64,000 nucleotides of DNA. It comes from Haladaptatus sp. R4. Lineage in GTDB: Archaea > Halobacteriota > Halobacteria > Halobacteriales > Haladaptataceae. The position numbers and the translations under genes are program-made. The notes beneath the pieces were generated by a model, which saw nothing but the letters and a program-made list of their open reading frames with translations, searched no databases and was not told the origin of the DNA. Shown here in pieces: positions 53,435 through 61,141 of this stretch. Location: positions 868,001 through 932,000 of the forward strand of contig NZ_LWHG01000021.1 in NCBI RefSeq assembly GCF_001625445.1. Direction: 5' to 3'. Position 1 is the stretch's first letter, and the number at the start of each line of letters is the position of its first letter.

Positions 53435-53734
53435 ATGGGAGAGACAACAACCAACACACCAAGCGACGAGCAAACGACCATGGCAGAGCCCTCGATCACG
53501 GTGTTGATCCACACCGAGATTGCTGCCCGTGACGGTCCCGATACGAGCGAATGCCCGCCGTTGTACGAGGCTATCGACCCGGACGCTCTTGACACGCTGT
53601 TCGCTCCACTCCACCGGGAGACCGAACGAAACGGGAAAGTGATTTTCGACTACTGTGGCTATCAGATCACGGTCAACGCTGATCGGACGATCGAACTCGA
53701 ACCACTCGATGCCGAGGGGAACGAGATACTGTGA
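53435..53734 (+). CDS. HalOD1 output domain protein
   Basis: A 99-residue protein that is almost entirely a halobacterial output domain (HalOD1): SITVLIHTEIAARDGPD, CPPLYEAIDPDALDTLF, VIFDYCGYQITVNADRTIEL. The domain is common at the end of haloarchaeal sensor systems and as small stand-alone proteins; its role is unknown. The start 53435 (MGETTTN) is chosen because the sequence before it is not conserved in type. Confidence 0.8.
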   Translation: MGETTTNTPSDEQTTMAEPSITVLIHTEIAARDGPDTSECPPLYEAIDPDALDTLFAPLHRETERNGKVIFDYCGYQITVNADRTIELEPLDAEGNEIL

Positions 53735-53975
53735 TTCTAGTCGGCTACCGCGTCTTCGTTGGTCGTTGATCGGAACGGGTGGTTCTGGGATACCGGCGTT
53801 TTCACCGAACGCGTGGTCACTGACATCTCCGTCGCCACGTCGGACCCGTTCGGAGAGCGTTCGATGTGTGACCCCAAACGCTTCGGCTAAATCGTCGGCA
53901 GTGATCTCACGAGGAACTGAACACGAGGAATCGAATCGTCGTACGCCCGACGAACCGCGTTTTTATCGATCATCC
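53735..53975 (-). pseudogene. Decayed remnant of an HTH-10 (bacterio-opsin activator-like) DNA-binding domain
   Basis: On the minus strand one frame encodes SVPREITADDLAEAFGVTHR followed by TLSERVRRGD, a good match to the recognition half of an HTH-10 domain. The preceding helix (AVRRAYDD) lies in a different frame, and what follows (VSDHAFGENAGIPEPPVP) no longer resembles the family. No start or upstream sensor domain is present. It is therefore a frameshifted fragment, probably left from an ancient loss. It occupies most of the gap between the HalOD1 gene and the DHH gene. Confidence 0.55.
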
Positions 53976-54041
53976 GTATCGAGTGGCAAAGAATAGCAGT
54001 TGATTTTTTGCACCGTTCGGGACGGGCCGTTCGAAGTGGCC

Positions 54042-55193
54042 TTATTCGTCTGCGTCCAGTTCGTCGGCCGCACCAGACTCGGCTTCCGCGTCGTCGGCCG
54101 TATCCGCCGCCTTCGCCGCCTCGTCGTCCTCGTGTTTCAGGGCCCAGAACGCCTCCAGAATCACCTGTTTGGTCACCGCGCCCTGCGTGGTCCAGTGGTG
54201 GGCGTAGTCCAGCATGTCGTCGTAGATGCTCGGTTTGCAACCCGCCGCTTTCGGGTGTCCGCCGCCGTTGACCTGCCGGGCGACCTCGTGGCAGCGCTCG
54301 AACTCGTCGGTGCCGCGAATGCTCGCGCTTCCGGCGGGCTTGACGACGACCGAGGCGTCAGCACCCTGTTCGCGCATCGCTTCCGCGACCTCGTTCTGCG
54401 AACAGCGGCCGTAAGTGACCCCGACCGTCCAGTCGCCGATTCGCTTCATCTCGGCGCGGGAAACCGCCCGCTCGATGAGCGCCTCCTTCTCGACGCGCTG
54501 TTCCGCGAGGAACTCCTCGACTTCCGTGGGGAGTTCCGCGCCGTGTTCCTGAATGACCTCCATGTACTCCTCGGGTTCCGCCCAGTAGGAGTAGTCCGCC
54601 AAGTCGTCGCTCCGCGGGTCCTCGCGAAGCCACAAGTCGTGGTCGCGCGTGACTTCCGCGAGTTCGACGAGGTAGTCCGGGAAGTCGTAATCGAGCGAGC
54701 GGGCAACCACGTCGGCGGTACACTCCTCGTCGGATTCGCCGACGACGAGTTCGATACCGAGCGCGCGAACGGCGTCGGCCACGGCCTCGTCCCACTGGTG
54801 GTGATCGAACCAGAAGACCTCGTTCGCCTCCTCCACGAGGACTTCGAGTTCCGTCGCTATCGGCTCGTAGGCGTCGGGACAGAGGTCGCAGATGAAGACG
54901 GTCGCACCGGGTTCGCTGTACGCGACGACCCGTTCGAGGGCGTCCGCGAGGTCGTGCGGTCCGGCGTCGATGAGCGCCGTCTCGCCGTAGGCTTCGCGAA
55001 CGAGCGCGGTTGCCGCCAGTCCGTCGGCGTCCGGGTCGGCGACGACGGCCCGTTCTGCACCCTCCAACTCCTCTTTCGCTTCCTGTTCTTCCTGCCGTGC
55101 TTCGAGCGAGTCGGGAAAGAAAAAGCCCTCGCCCGGGAGGAGCGATTTCCGTTCGAGCGAGAGGTTCTCGTCGTCGATAACCCAATCTTTCAT
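54042..55193 (-). CDS. DHH family phosphoesterase (RecJ/GAN-like)
   Basis: A 383-residue DHH-DHHA1 protein: motif I VVADPDADGLAATAL near residue 49, motif with VFICDLCPDA, the DHH triad in VFWFDHHQWDE near 128, and the DHHA1 motif QVNGGGHPKAAG near 315. The C-terminus is an Asp/Ala-rich acidic tail. Relatives in archaea act as single-strand exonucleases or nanoRNases; without the GINS-associated context the role is uncertain. ATG 55193 (MKDWVIDDE) is preferred to 55205; the sequence between them contains a GGGAAGG that could be a ribosome-binding site. Confidence 0.9.
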   Translation of the reverse strand: MKDWVIDDENLSLERKSLLPGEGFFFPDSLEARQEEQEAKEELEGAERAVVADPDADGLAATALVREAYGETALIDAGPHDLADALERVVAYSEPGATVFICDLCPDAYEPIATELEVLVEEANEVFWFDHHQWDEAVADAVRALGIELVVGESDEECTADVVARSLDYDFPDYLVELAEVTRDHDLWLREDPRSDDLADYSYWAEPEEYMEVIQEHGAELPTEVEEFLAEQRVEKEALIERAVSRAEMKRIGDWTVGVTYGRCSQNEVAEAMREQGADASVVVKPAGSASIRGTDEFERCHEVARQVNGGGHPKAAGCKPSIYDDMLDYAHHWTTQGAVTKQVILEAFWALKHEDDEAAKAADTADDAEAESGAADELDADE

Positions 55194-55251
55194 ACCTTCC
55201 CTCATACCCCTGTCCCAAAGAGTTACCGGGTATGGCTCCGGGAAGACGAAG

Positions 55252-56085
55252 TTATTCGAACGTTCGGGAGATGCCGTTCCGTTCGAGGAGGTGACGGACC
55301 ATGTTCAGCGTCCAGTTGATCCGCGTGTCGAGGTCCGTACCGTATCGCGTCGTATCGAGGAGATAGGCGGGAATCTCCATGTCGCGGCCGACTTTTCCGG
55401 CCAGGAGGGGTTCGCTCCCGTCGAGCAACCGCCCCATCTTGAACTCGTAGTACTCGGGGAGCGAGTTGGCGAGGTGGTGGTTGTTCATGTACGACGCCGT
55501 TTTCGTCGCGTCCCGGTCGGCACCTTCCGAAGTCGTCGGGAAGATGGCTTGTCCGGTTCCGTCCGGCGTATCCGCATCCCAAAGGATGCCCTTCGAGCTA
55601 TGGAGGGTCAACACCGTCTTCGGGTCGTGGCGGTCGATCTCGTACCAGAGCGCGCGCGCGAGCGCCGTTCTCGGTTCGCGCCCCGGGTGGAACTCCGCGT
55701 TCAGGTTCCCGTCGTCGTTTAGATACGCGCCCCGTTCGATAGCGACCGGGTTCGCTCGCGGAATCACGACGAGTTTCCCCTTATCGATGGACCATTCGGC
55801 GATACCACCGGCGGCCCGGTATCCGGCCGGTTCGTTGCCGTGGATGCCACCGACGACGACGGCCGTCGGACCCGGTTCTCCTGATTTGACGACGTGCACG
55901 TCCGTTTCGTCGTCCGTTCCGCGCCGAATCGAGTGAGACGTTCGCTCCTCGCCCGCCGCCGCACCGACTCCCGTCGCAACCGTCGCCGCCGCGAGAACGC
56001 TTCCCGATTTCAGTAGAAATCCGCGCCGTGAGCTGCGAGTGGCAGATACTGCTCGTTCCGATCGTGAACTCTGGCTGTCAACCAT
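55252..56085 (-). CDS. Tat-exported succinylglutamate desuccinylase/aspartoacylase-like metallopeptidase
   Basis: A 277-residue protein. Residues 1-45 are a twin-arginine signal (SSRRGFLLKSGSVLAAATVAT, ending GAAAGEE). The mature part has the family zinc motif VVGGIHGNEPAGYRAA (HxxE, about residues 79-94), LVVIPRANPVAIERG, a second His in TVLTLHSSKG and the tail TRINWTLNMVRHLL. Family members hydrolyse N-acyl amino acids or act as M14-like peptidases. An exported member is unusual and its substrate is unknown. The gene is alone, preceded by a very AT-rich promoter (56110-56155). Confidence 0.87.
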   Translation of the reverse strand: MVDSQSSRSERAVSATRSSRRGFLLKSGSVLAAATVATGVGAAAGEERTSHSIRRGTDDETDVHVVKSGEPGPTAVVVGGIHGNEPAGYRAAGGIAEWSIDKGKLVVIPRANPVAIERGAYLNDDGNLNAEFHPGREPRTALARALWYEIDRHDPKTVLTLHSSKGILWDADTPDGTGQAIFPTTSEGADRDATKTASYMNNHHLANSLPEYYEFKMGRLLDGSEPLLAGKVGRDMEIPAYLLDTTRYGTDLDTRINWTLNMVRHLLERNGISRTFE

Positions 56086-56109
56086 CTGGAAGTGAAACTC
56101 CTCACGTCC

Positions 56110-56155
56110 GAATATTATGTATTTCTAACGAAAAAATATATATTTATCCGAACAG
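56110..56155 (-). promoter_or_regulatory. AT-rich promoter region of the exported aspartoacylase-like gene
   Basis: Between the gene start (56085) and the next gene, the segment contains several TATA-like tracts, including AAAAAATATATATTTATC at about 56135-56152. Its AT content is unlike the surrounding GC-rich DNA. The actual TATA box cannot be singled out. Confidence 0.4.
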
Positions 56156-56200
56156 ACAAAAGAATTCTACCGGGTGTGGAATTCTGCGTCGAAAAGCGGG

Positions 56201-56995
56201 TCAGAGATCCGCCGAACGAAACCGCCGGTAGCCGAGCGCGACCGGGACCACGGCCCATCCGATGAGGACGAGGAGGGCGAACCAGCCGGACCGATAGAAC
56301 GTGGATGCGGCGTGTCCGTGCACCAGCGAACTCATCCCGTTCGAGTAGGCCTGGATGGGACTGAGGCTGTCGATGACTTTCGCCCAGACGGGTTCCGCGC
56401 CACCCGGCATCGAAAAGCCGTTGAGCACGTATCGGATCACCATCGGAATCGTTGACCAGCCCACGAGCGTCAGGAGAAAGAACCCGACGCTCGTCGCCAT
56501 CGCGCGGTTGCTCGTGGGCGAGGCGGCCGAGAGACAGACCGCCGAACTAGTGTACGCCGCGGCGAGGAGCAGGACGAGGACGAGGAACAGCGCGTACCCG
56601 ACGATGGGGAGCGTCCCGCCGAGGACGACGAAGACGAGCGTCGAGACGAGGATGCCGATGATCGCTGCCGCGCCGACGACTGCGGCCCGTCCGATGGCCT
56701 TCCCGGAAATCACGTCCAACCGGGTGTACGGGAGCGCGAGCAGGAGTTTCAGGCTGCCGAGTTCGCGTTCGCCCGCGATAGCCCCGTAACTCATCATCAG
56801 CCCCGCCAACGGGACGAAAAAGAGGGCCGTCTGCACGAGCCCGAAGAAGCTCTGGTCGCCGGGATGTTGCGCGCGACTCATCCGCAGATACGTCGGAACG
56901 GCGAAGAACAGGACGAACCCGGCGGCCGCAGTCGCGAGCGACCACTTCCGGTAGGCGTCGAGGAAGTCCTTTTTCGCCAAAACGGACCAGTTCAT
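56201..56995 (-). CDS. ABC-2 type transporter permease (NosY-like)
   Basis: A 264-residue membrane protein with six hydrophobic helices: N-terminal LAKKDFLDAYRKWSL, then about residues 18-35, 55-75, 100-125, 135-155, 170-190 and 235-250. The ABC-2 signature segment IAGERELGSLKLLLALPYTR is at about 75-94. It overlaps the ATPase gene by four bases and forms the pore of that transporter. Confidence 0.9.
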   Translation of the reverse strand: MNWSVLAKKDFLDAYRKWSLATAAAGFVLFFAVPTYLRMSRAQHPGDQSFFGLVQTALFFVPLAGLMMSYGAIAGERELGSLKLLLALPYTRLDVISGKAIGRAAVVGAAAIIGILVSTLVFVVLGGTLPIVGYALFLVLVLLLAAAYTSSAVCLSAASPTSNRAMATSVGFFLLTLVGWSTIPMVIRYVLNGFSMPGGAEPVWAKVIDSLSPIQAYSNGMSSLVHGHAASTFYRSGWFALLVLIGWAVVPVALGYRRFRSADL

Positions 56996-57903
56996 GCCGG
57001 TACCTCCGCCGTGTAGGTGGCGAACAGTTCTTCGAGCGACGCCTCCTCGGTTTCGAAATCCTCGATAACTGCACCCGTCGATTCGACGACGTCGAGAACG
57101 CGCTTTTTCGACTGGTTCGTACAGGCCACCACGAGCGTCGTCCCGTCGGCGACGACGTTCCCGACACCCTCGACGCCACGCACTCTGTCGAGCGTACCCG
57201 ACGGAATCCGGTCCACTTGGACGGTCAGCGACGCGCCGGAACCGACCGTCTCGCGGAGTCCGTCGATGGAGTTCACTGTGACCAGTTCCCCGTCGTTGAG
57301 GATCGCGACGCGGTCACAGACGGCTTCGACCTGTTCCAGGATGTGGCTTGAGAAGAACACGGTCGTCCCGCGGTCGCTCTCCTCCTGGATGATTTCCCGC
57401 ATCGCCAGTGCACCGTTGGGATCGAGGCCGGTCGTCGGTTCGTCGAGGATGAGCAAGTCGGGGTCGCCGACGAGCGCCATGCCGAGGATGAGTCGCTGAG
57501 TCATCCCCTTCGAGAAACCTTCCGCCCGCCGGTCCGCCGCCTCGGGAATGCCAACCCGTTCCAGTATCCTGTCCGGGTCGTCGTTCGCGCCGCGTGTTTC
57601 GATGACGAAGTCGAGGTGTTGACGGGCGGTGAGATGGCCGTAAGAATGGTAGGCGTCAGGGAGGACACCGATACGTTCGTGAACGGCGCGGGTTTCCCGC
57701 TGGGCGTCGTGGCCGAAGACGCTGACCGTTCCGCTGGTCGGTCTGACGTAGTCGAGAACGATGTCGATGGTGGTCGATTTTCCCGCGCCGTTGGGGCCGA
57801 GAAAGCCGAACACCTCACCTTCCTGTATGGAGAGGTTGAGATTGCGGAGGGCGACGACGTTCCCGAATCGCTTGGAGACGTCTATCAATTCGATGGCGGT
57901 CAT
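56992..57903 (-). CDS. ABC-2 type transporter, ATP-binding subunit
   Basis: A 303-residue ABC ATPase: Walker A GPNGAGKST at about residues 37-45, signature FSKGMTQRLIL near 130, Walker [16 protein letters not shown] near 151, H-loop FFSSHILEQ near 183. The C-terminal 80 residues are the accessory domain of NosF-type exporters. It is upstream of and coupled to the permease (stop overlaps its start). Substrate unknown. Confidence 0.92.
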   Translation of the reverse strand: MTAIELIDVSKRFGNVVALRNLNLSIQEGEVFGFLGPNGAGKSTTIDIVLDYVRPTSGTVSVFGHDAQRETRAVHERIGVLPDAYHSYGHLTARQHLDFVIETRGANDDPDRILERVGIPEAADRRAEGFSKGMTQRLILGMALVGDPDLLILDEPTTGLDPNGALAMREIIQEESDRGTTVFFSSHILEQVEAVCDRVAILNDGELVTVNSIDGLRETVGSGASLTVQVDRIPSGTLDRVRGVEGVGNVVADGTTLVVACTNQSKKRVLDVVESTGAVIEDFETEEASLEELFATYTAEVPA

Positions 57904-57939
57904 GGCGGCAACATCGTAGCCGTCTGATAAATGTTTTCC

Positions 57940-58374
57940 TCACGCCTCGCTCGGGTCGAGTTGCCGGACCGTCAACACGGGTGTCGGGCAGGTTCGAACG
58001 ACGCGTTCGGCGACGCTCCCGATGAGGAATCGGTTTTCGCCGTGTCGTCCTCGCGTCCCTGTCGCGACCACGTCCACGTCGTTGTCACGGGCGTACTCCC
58101 CGATTTCGGCGGCCGGATCGCCCTCCCGGACGGCGGTGACGACGCTCCCGTTCGTGTTCTCGCGGACCGATTCCAGCGCCGCTTCGGCTTGCGCTTCGAG
58201 CGCGTCGTGAAACTCCTCGCGCAGCGTTTCGGGGGAGGAGTTCACTTCTCCCTCGTCCACGACGTAGAGTGCGTGTACCTCGGCGTCGAAACGGCGCGCG
58301 AGGTCGAGCGCGACCGTCACTGCCCGTTCGACGCTCTCGGAACCATCGGTGGCGATAACGACGGTGTCTATCAT
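57940..58374 (-). CDS. Universal stress protein (UspA family)
   Basis: A 144-residue Usp: VVIATDGSESVERAV, DLARRFDAEVHALYVVD, VVATGTRGRHGENRFLIGSVAERVVR near residues 105-130, and CPTPVLTVRQL. The loop GTRGRHGENRFLIGSV is the ATP-binding GxxGxxxxxxxGS type. It is divergent from the UspA gene at 58571, and a hairpin lies between them. Confidence 0.93.
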   Translation of the reverse strand: MIDTVVIATDGSESVERAVTVALDLARRFDAEVHALYVVDEGEVNSSPETLREEFHDALEAQAEAALESVRENTNGSVVTAVREGDPAAEIGEYARDNDVDVVATGTRGRHGENRFLIGSVAERVVRTCPTPVLTVRQLDPSEA

Positions 58375-58492
58375 CGTTTCTCATTCCTCCGGCATCCCGC
58401 TTAAAGCCTAAGACTATATTGCACCAATCCAAACGGCTAAGGTCTATGGTGCATGTTATCAGTACGCCCGACGGGGCAAGGTTGCACTCAAG

Positions 58493-58514
58493 CCGCAATC
58501 CCATCCGATTGCGG
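58493..58514. repeat. Perfect hairpin between divergent uspA genes
   Basis: CCGCAATC-CCATCC-GATTGCGG has perfect 8-base arms and a six-base loop. It is 56-78 bases before the plus-strand uspA and about 120 bases before the minus-strand one, in the shared promoter region. Confidence 0.85.
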
Positions 58515-58570
58515 TTTCTCGACGGGCGAGCGGGAGAAGGCTTTTTGCTTACCTACGCGCACCCACACGT

Positions 58571-59026
58571 ATGTCCGAGTCGTCAGTCGAAGTAAACACG
58601 GTACTCGTTCCGGTGGACGGAAGCGACGAATCGGTGCGTGCCGTCGAGTACGCGGTTGCTATCGCCGACCGTTACGGTGCCGATGTTCACGCGCTCTACG
58701 TGTTCGGCGAGGAAGTGTCCCGAGCGATCGAGACCGGAACGGTCGAGGAGGACGACATCATCGACGAGACGGAATCGTTCATCGACGGTGCACGCGCCAT
58801 CGCCGAGAACGCCGACGTCGAACTCGGCAGTTCGATAGCCTACGGCTTTTCGACGCACAGCAAACTCCGCCATCCCGGCAGCACCGTGCTCGACAGTGCG
58901 GACGAGGTCGATGCCGACTTCATCGTCGTCCCGCGGGAAACGCTCGCCGACGAACCCGGAGACGTGCTCGAAAAAGCGGCGGAGTACGTACTCCTGTACG
59001 CCAGTCAACCCGTTCTCTCGGTCTGA
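58571..59026 (+). CDS. Universal stress protein (UspA family)
   Basis: A 151-residue Usp: NTVLVPVDGSDESVRAVEYA, ADRYGADVHALYVFGEE, FIVVPRETLADEPGDVLEKAAEY near residues 117-140, final strand ASQPVLSV. The ATP-loop is degenerate, so it may not bind nucleotide. It is divergent from another uspA gene. Confidence 0.9.
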   Translation: MSESSVEVNTVLVPVDGSDESVRAVEYAVAIADRYGADVHALYVFGEEVSRAIETGTVEEDDIIDETESFIDGARAIAENADVELGSSIAYGFSTHSKLRHPGSTVLDSADEVDADFIVVPRETLADEPGDVLEKAAEYVLLYASQPVLSV

Positions 59027-59051
59027 TTCCGTTCTCTCGGTTAGATGGGCC

Positions 59052-59618
59052 TCAGAAGTTGGTCATCTTCGATTGAATCCGCCCGTCGTCGATCGCCAAC
59101 TCCTCGTCCGCGTCCCTGAAATACTCCGCCAGTTCGTCCATCCGTATCTCGTCGCTGTCGTGTAGATAGGCGATTTCGGTGAGCGACAACGCTTCACCCG
59201 CTTCCAGTTTGTGTCGCAGTTGCTCGACGGAGAGCGAGTGGAAGGTCAGATCGAGATCGACGCTCGCCACCCTGCCCTCTCTCACCTCCGCCATGTTGAT
59301 TCCTTCGTGCAATACCGTCTCGAAATCGAGGCTGGTGTCCTCGGTCGCCCGATAGAGGAACGAGACGGCGGACACGAGTGCGTCGAACGCCGCTGCGCCG
59401 TCCATGTTTTCGAACCGCTTTTCGAAGATGAGCCGTCGGTCGCGTTCCGGAAGTCGCTCCACGAGGAGTTCGAAATCGCACATCGCGTTGTACGTTCGGT
59501 CCCGGATGCGCGCACGCGTGTTGCGTTCCGATTGCGTACTCGCGAGGTCGGACTCGCCGCGAAGATACGCGCGGTCGGCCTGACTCAGGATTCCGCGGGG
59601 TCGCTCGTTCCCGTCCAT
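59052..59618 (-). CDS. Conserved haloarchaeal protein of unknown function
   Basis: A 188-residue hydrophilic, mostly helical protein beginning MDGNERPRGILSQADRAYLR. It has GESDLASTQSERNTRARIRDR near residues 21-41, which resembles a motif seen in many haloarchaeal proteins, and a C-terminal LHDSDEIRMDELAEYF. No domain can be named. It is divergent from the PCNA gene, and a palindrome sits over its TATA element. Confidence 0.7.
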   Translation of the reverse strand: MDGNERPRGILSQADRAYLRGESDLASTQSERNTRARIRDRTYNAMCDFELLVERLPERDRRLIFEKRFENMDGAAAFDALVSAVSFLYRATEDTSLDFETVLHEGINMAEVREGRVASVDLDLTFHSLSVEQLRHKLEAGEALSLTEIAYLHDSDEIRMDELAEYFRDADEELAIDDGRIQSKMTNF

Positions 59619-59623
59619 AACTT

Positions 59624-59647
59624 GTATCAGGTTATAGAATGTGATAC
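59624..59647. promoter_or_regulatory. Inverted repeat GTATCA-N12-TGATAC over the 59052 gene promoter
   Basis: Two 6-base arms (59624-59629 and 59642-59647) flank TATAG/TATAAC, which is the TATA-like element of the minus-strand gene starting at 59618. A repressor bound here would block that promoter. Related half-sites (TGATAT at 59650, CGATAC near 59665) follow toward the pcn gene. Confidence 0.5.
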
Positions 59648-59740
59648 ACTGATATAAACATAACCGATACTGGGGTATCTATCTTCTATCGTAGGAAAAT
59701 CCTTATTCGATTGTTTACTGATGGGTAAATCGAGAAAACG

Positions 59741-60538
59741 ATGAGCGAAACCAGTTCGAAACCACGACAAAGCAGCGACGGAGACAACTTGTTCGAAGGG
59801 GTGGTGAGCGCCGACGTGATGCAGACGACCGTCTCGCTGGTCGAGGCGTTGGTGGACGAGTGTCACTGCTACTTCGACGACGATGGGTTACGGATTCCGG
59901 CGATGGACCCCGCCACCGTGGCCGCCATCGACCTCGTCCTGAAACCCGACGCGTTCGAATCCTACGAGACCGACGGTGCCCACGTCGGCGTCGACGTCCC
60001 ACGGCTCAGCGACATCGTTGGAATGGCCGACCGCGACCAATTGGTATCGCTTACGCTCGACGCCGAAACGCGAAAACTCGTGATTCGCATCGACGAACTC
60101 ACGTACACGCTCGCGCTTCTCGACCCCGAAACGGTTCGCTCCCCGCCGAACCGGTCGAACGTCGATCTCGAATTCACCGGGGAAGTCGTCACGGACGCCG
60201 AAACCATCAGTCGGGCGGTGACGGCGGCCGATATGGTTTCGAGTCACGTGACGCTCGGAATCGACGCGGAACGGGAACTGTTCTACGCCGAAGCGGACGG
60301 CGACACCGACGACGTCTCGCTCGCGCTTCCGGCGGACGACCTCGCGGGGTTCACCCCCGGCGACGCACACGCGCTGTTCTCCATCGACTATCTGACGGCC
60401 ATCGACCGAGCGATGCCGCGTGATTTGGACGTCGAACTCGAACTCGGCGTCGACATCCCGCTCGCGATGCACCACTCGTTCGCCGAAGGTGCTGGGGTAG
60501 TCGATTATCTGGTGTCCCCCCGAATCGCCAAAAGTTGA
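59741..60538 (+). CDS. pcn: DNA polymerase sliding clamp (PCNA), divergent
   Basis: A 265-residue PCNA fold of two similar domains: LFEGVVSADVMQTTVSLVEALVDEC, IPAMDPATVAAIDLVL, FESYETDGAHVGVDV near 72-86, interdomain LLDPETVRSPPNRSN near 128, AADMVSSHVTLGI near 163, and the end YLVSPRIAKS. It has a 16-residue Ser/Asp-rich N-terminal extension and several changes from the usual haloarchaeal clamp. It should encircle DNA as a trimer and tether polymerases. It may be the only clamp or a second one; no replication genes are adjacent. Confidence 0.87.
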   Translation: MSETSSKPRQSSDGDNLFEGVVSADVMQTTVSLVEALVDECHCYFDDDGLRIPAMDPATVAAIDLVLKPDAFESYETDGAHVGVDVPRLSDIVGMADRDQLVSLTLDAETRKLVIRIDELTYTLALLDPETVRSPPNRSNVDLEFTGEVVTDAETISRAVTAADMVSSHVTLGIDAERELFYAEADGDTDDVSLALPADDLAGFTPGDAHALFSIDYLTAIDRAMPRDLDVELELGVDIPLAMHHSFAEGAGVVDYLVSPRIAKS

Positions 60539-60598
60539 GACGCGCGTTCGAACCGCGATGACACAACGTTTTTACCCGCAAAAGCCACCCATCGGTGT

Positions 60599-61135
60599 AT
60601 GGACCGGACGACGCCGAACGTCACGGCGCACTCACGCGCGATGCCGTACTGGGAGAACGTCATCGGCGACATGGACGCGACAGCGGCGGAATACGACGAC
60701 GAGGGATGGGAGACGGTACAGCTCCATCCCGGCGACGTGACGCCGCTTTGGCTGGACGAGGACGACGAGTTCGGACTCGACGTGCTCGTTCCGGACAACG
60801 AGTTCGAGGAGGTAGAGGAACTGATGGACGACGACGTTTCGTTCGACGCGTTCGAATTCTATCGCGCGCTCGCCGACGGCCTCGTGTTCGGTGTCGTCGT
60901 CATGGAAGACCACGACGCCGAAACCGCCGTTCTCTATCCGGTGTACTACGACATGCAGGGAGCGGAGGGAATGTTGGACGACGCGACGGAAGCGGGTGAG
61001 ATGTACACGTTCGTCCGAACGCTGAGCGAGGACCGCGTCCAGTTCGTTCACGACGACCCGTCGCTGTTCCGGCCGACGGAGGAAGAGATCGAAGCGGCGA
61101 GCGCGGATGTGGAAGAAGCGGACGTCGAAGAGTAA
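60599..61135 (+). CDS. DUF7529 family protein
   Basis: A 178-residue haloarchaeal protein: MPYWENVIGDMDATAAEYDDEGWETVQLHPGDVTPLW in pieces (MPYWENV near 15, EGWETVQLHPGDVTP near 32), LDVLVPDNEFEEV near 60, YRALADGLVFGVVVMEDHDAETAVLYPVYYDM, and an acidic tail. The DUF7529 identity is from memory of the family pattern. Function unknown. Start 60599 is preferred; 60641 would remove 14 residues. It is 60 bases downstream of pcn. Confidence 0.82.
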   Translation: MDRTTPNVTAHSRAMPYWENVIGDMDATAAEYDDEGWETVQLHPGDVTPLWLDEDDEFGLDVLVPDNEFEEVEELMDDDVSFDAFEFYRALADGLVFGVVVMEDHDAETAVLYPVYYDMQGAEGMLDDATEAGEMYTFVRTLSEDRVQFVHDDPSLFRPTEEEIEAASADVEEADVEE

Positions 61136-61141
61136 CGAATC

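Noticed and set aside
53192-53614. Minus-strand open frame opposite the HalOD1 gene
   Set aside because: It overlaps the HalOD1 gene and has no family pattern; the Cys-rich part is not in a zinc-finger spacing.
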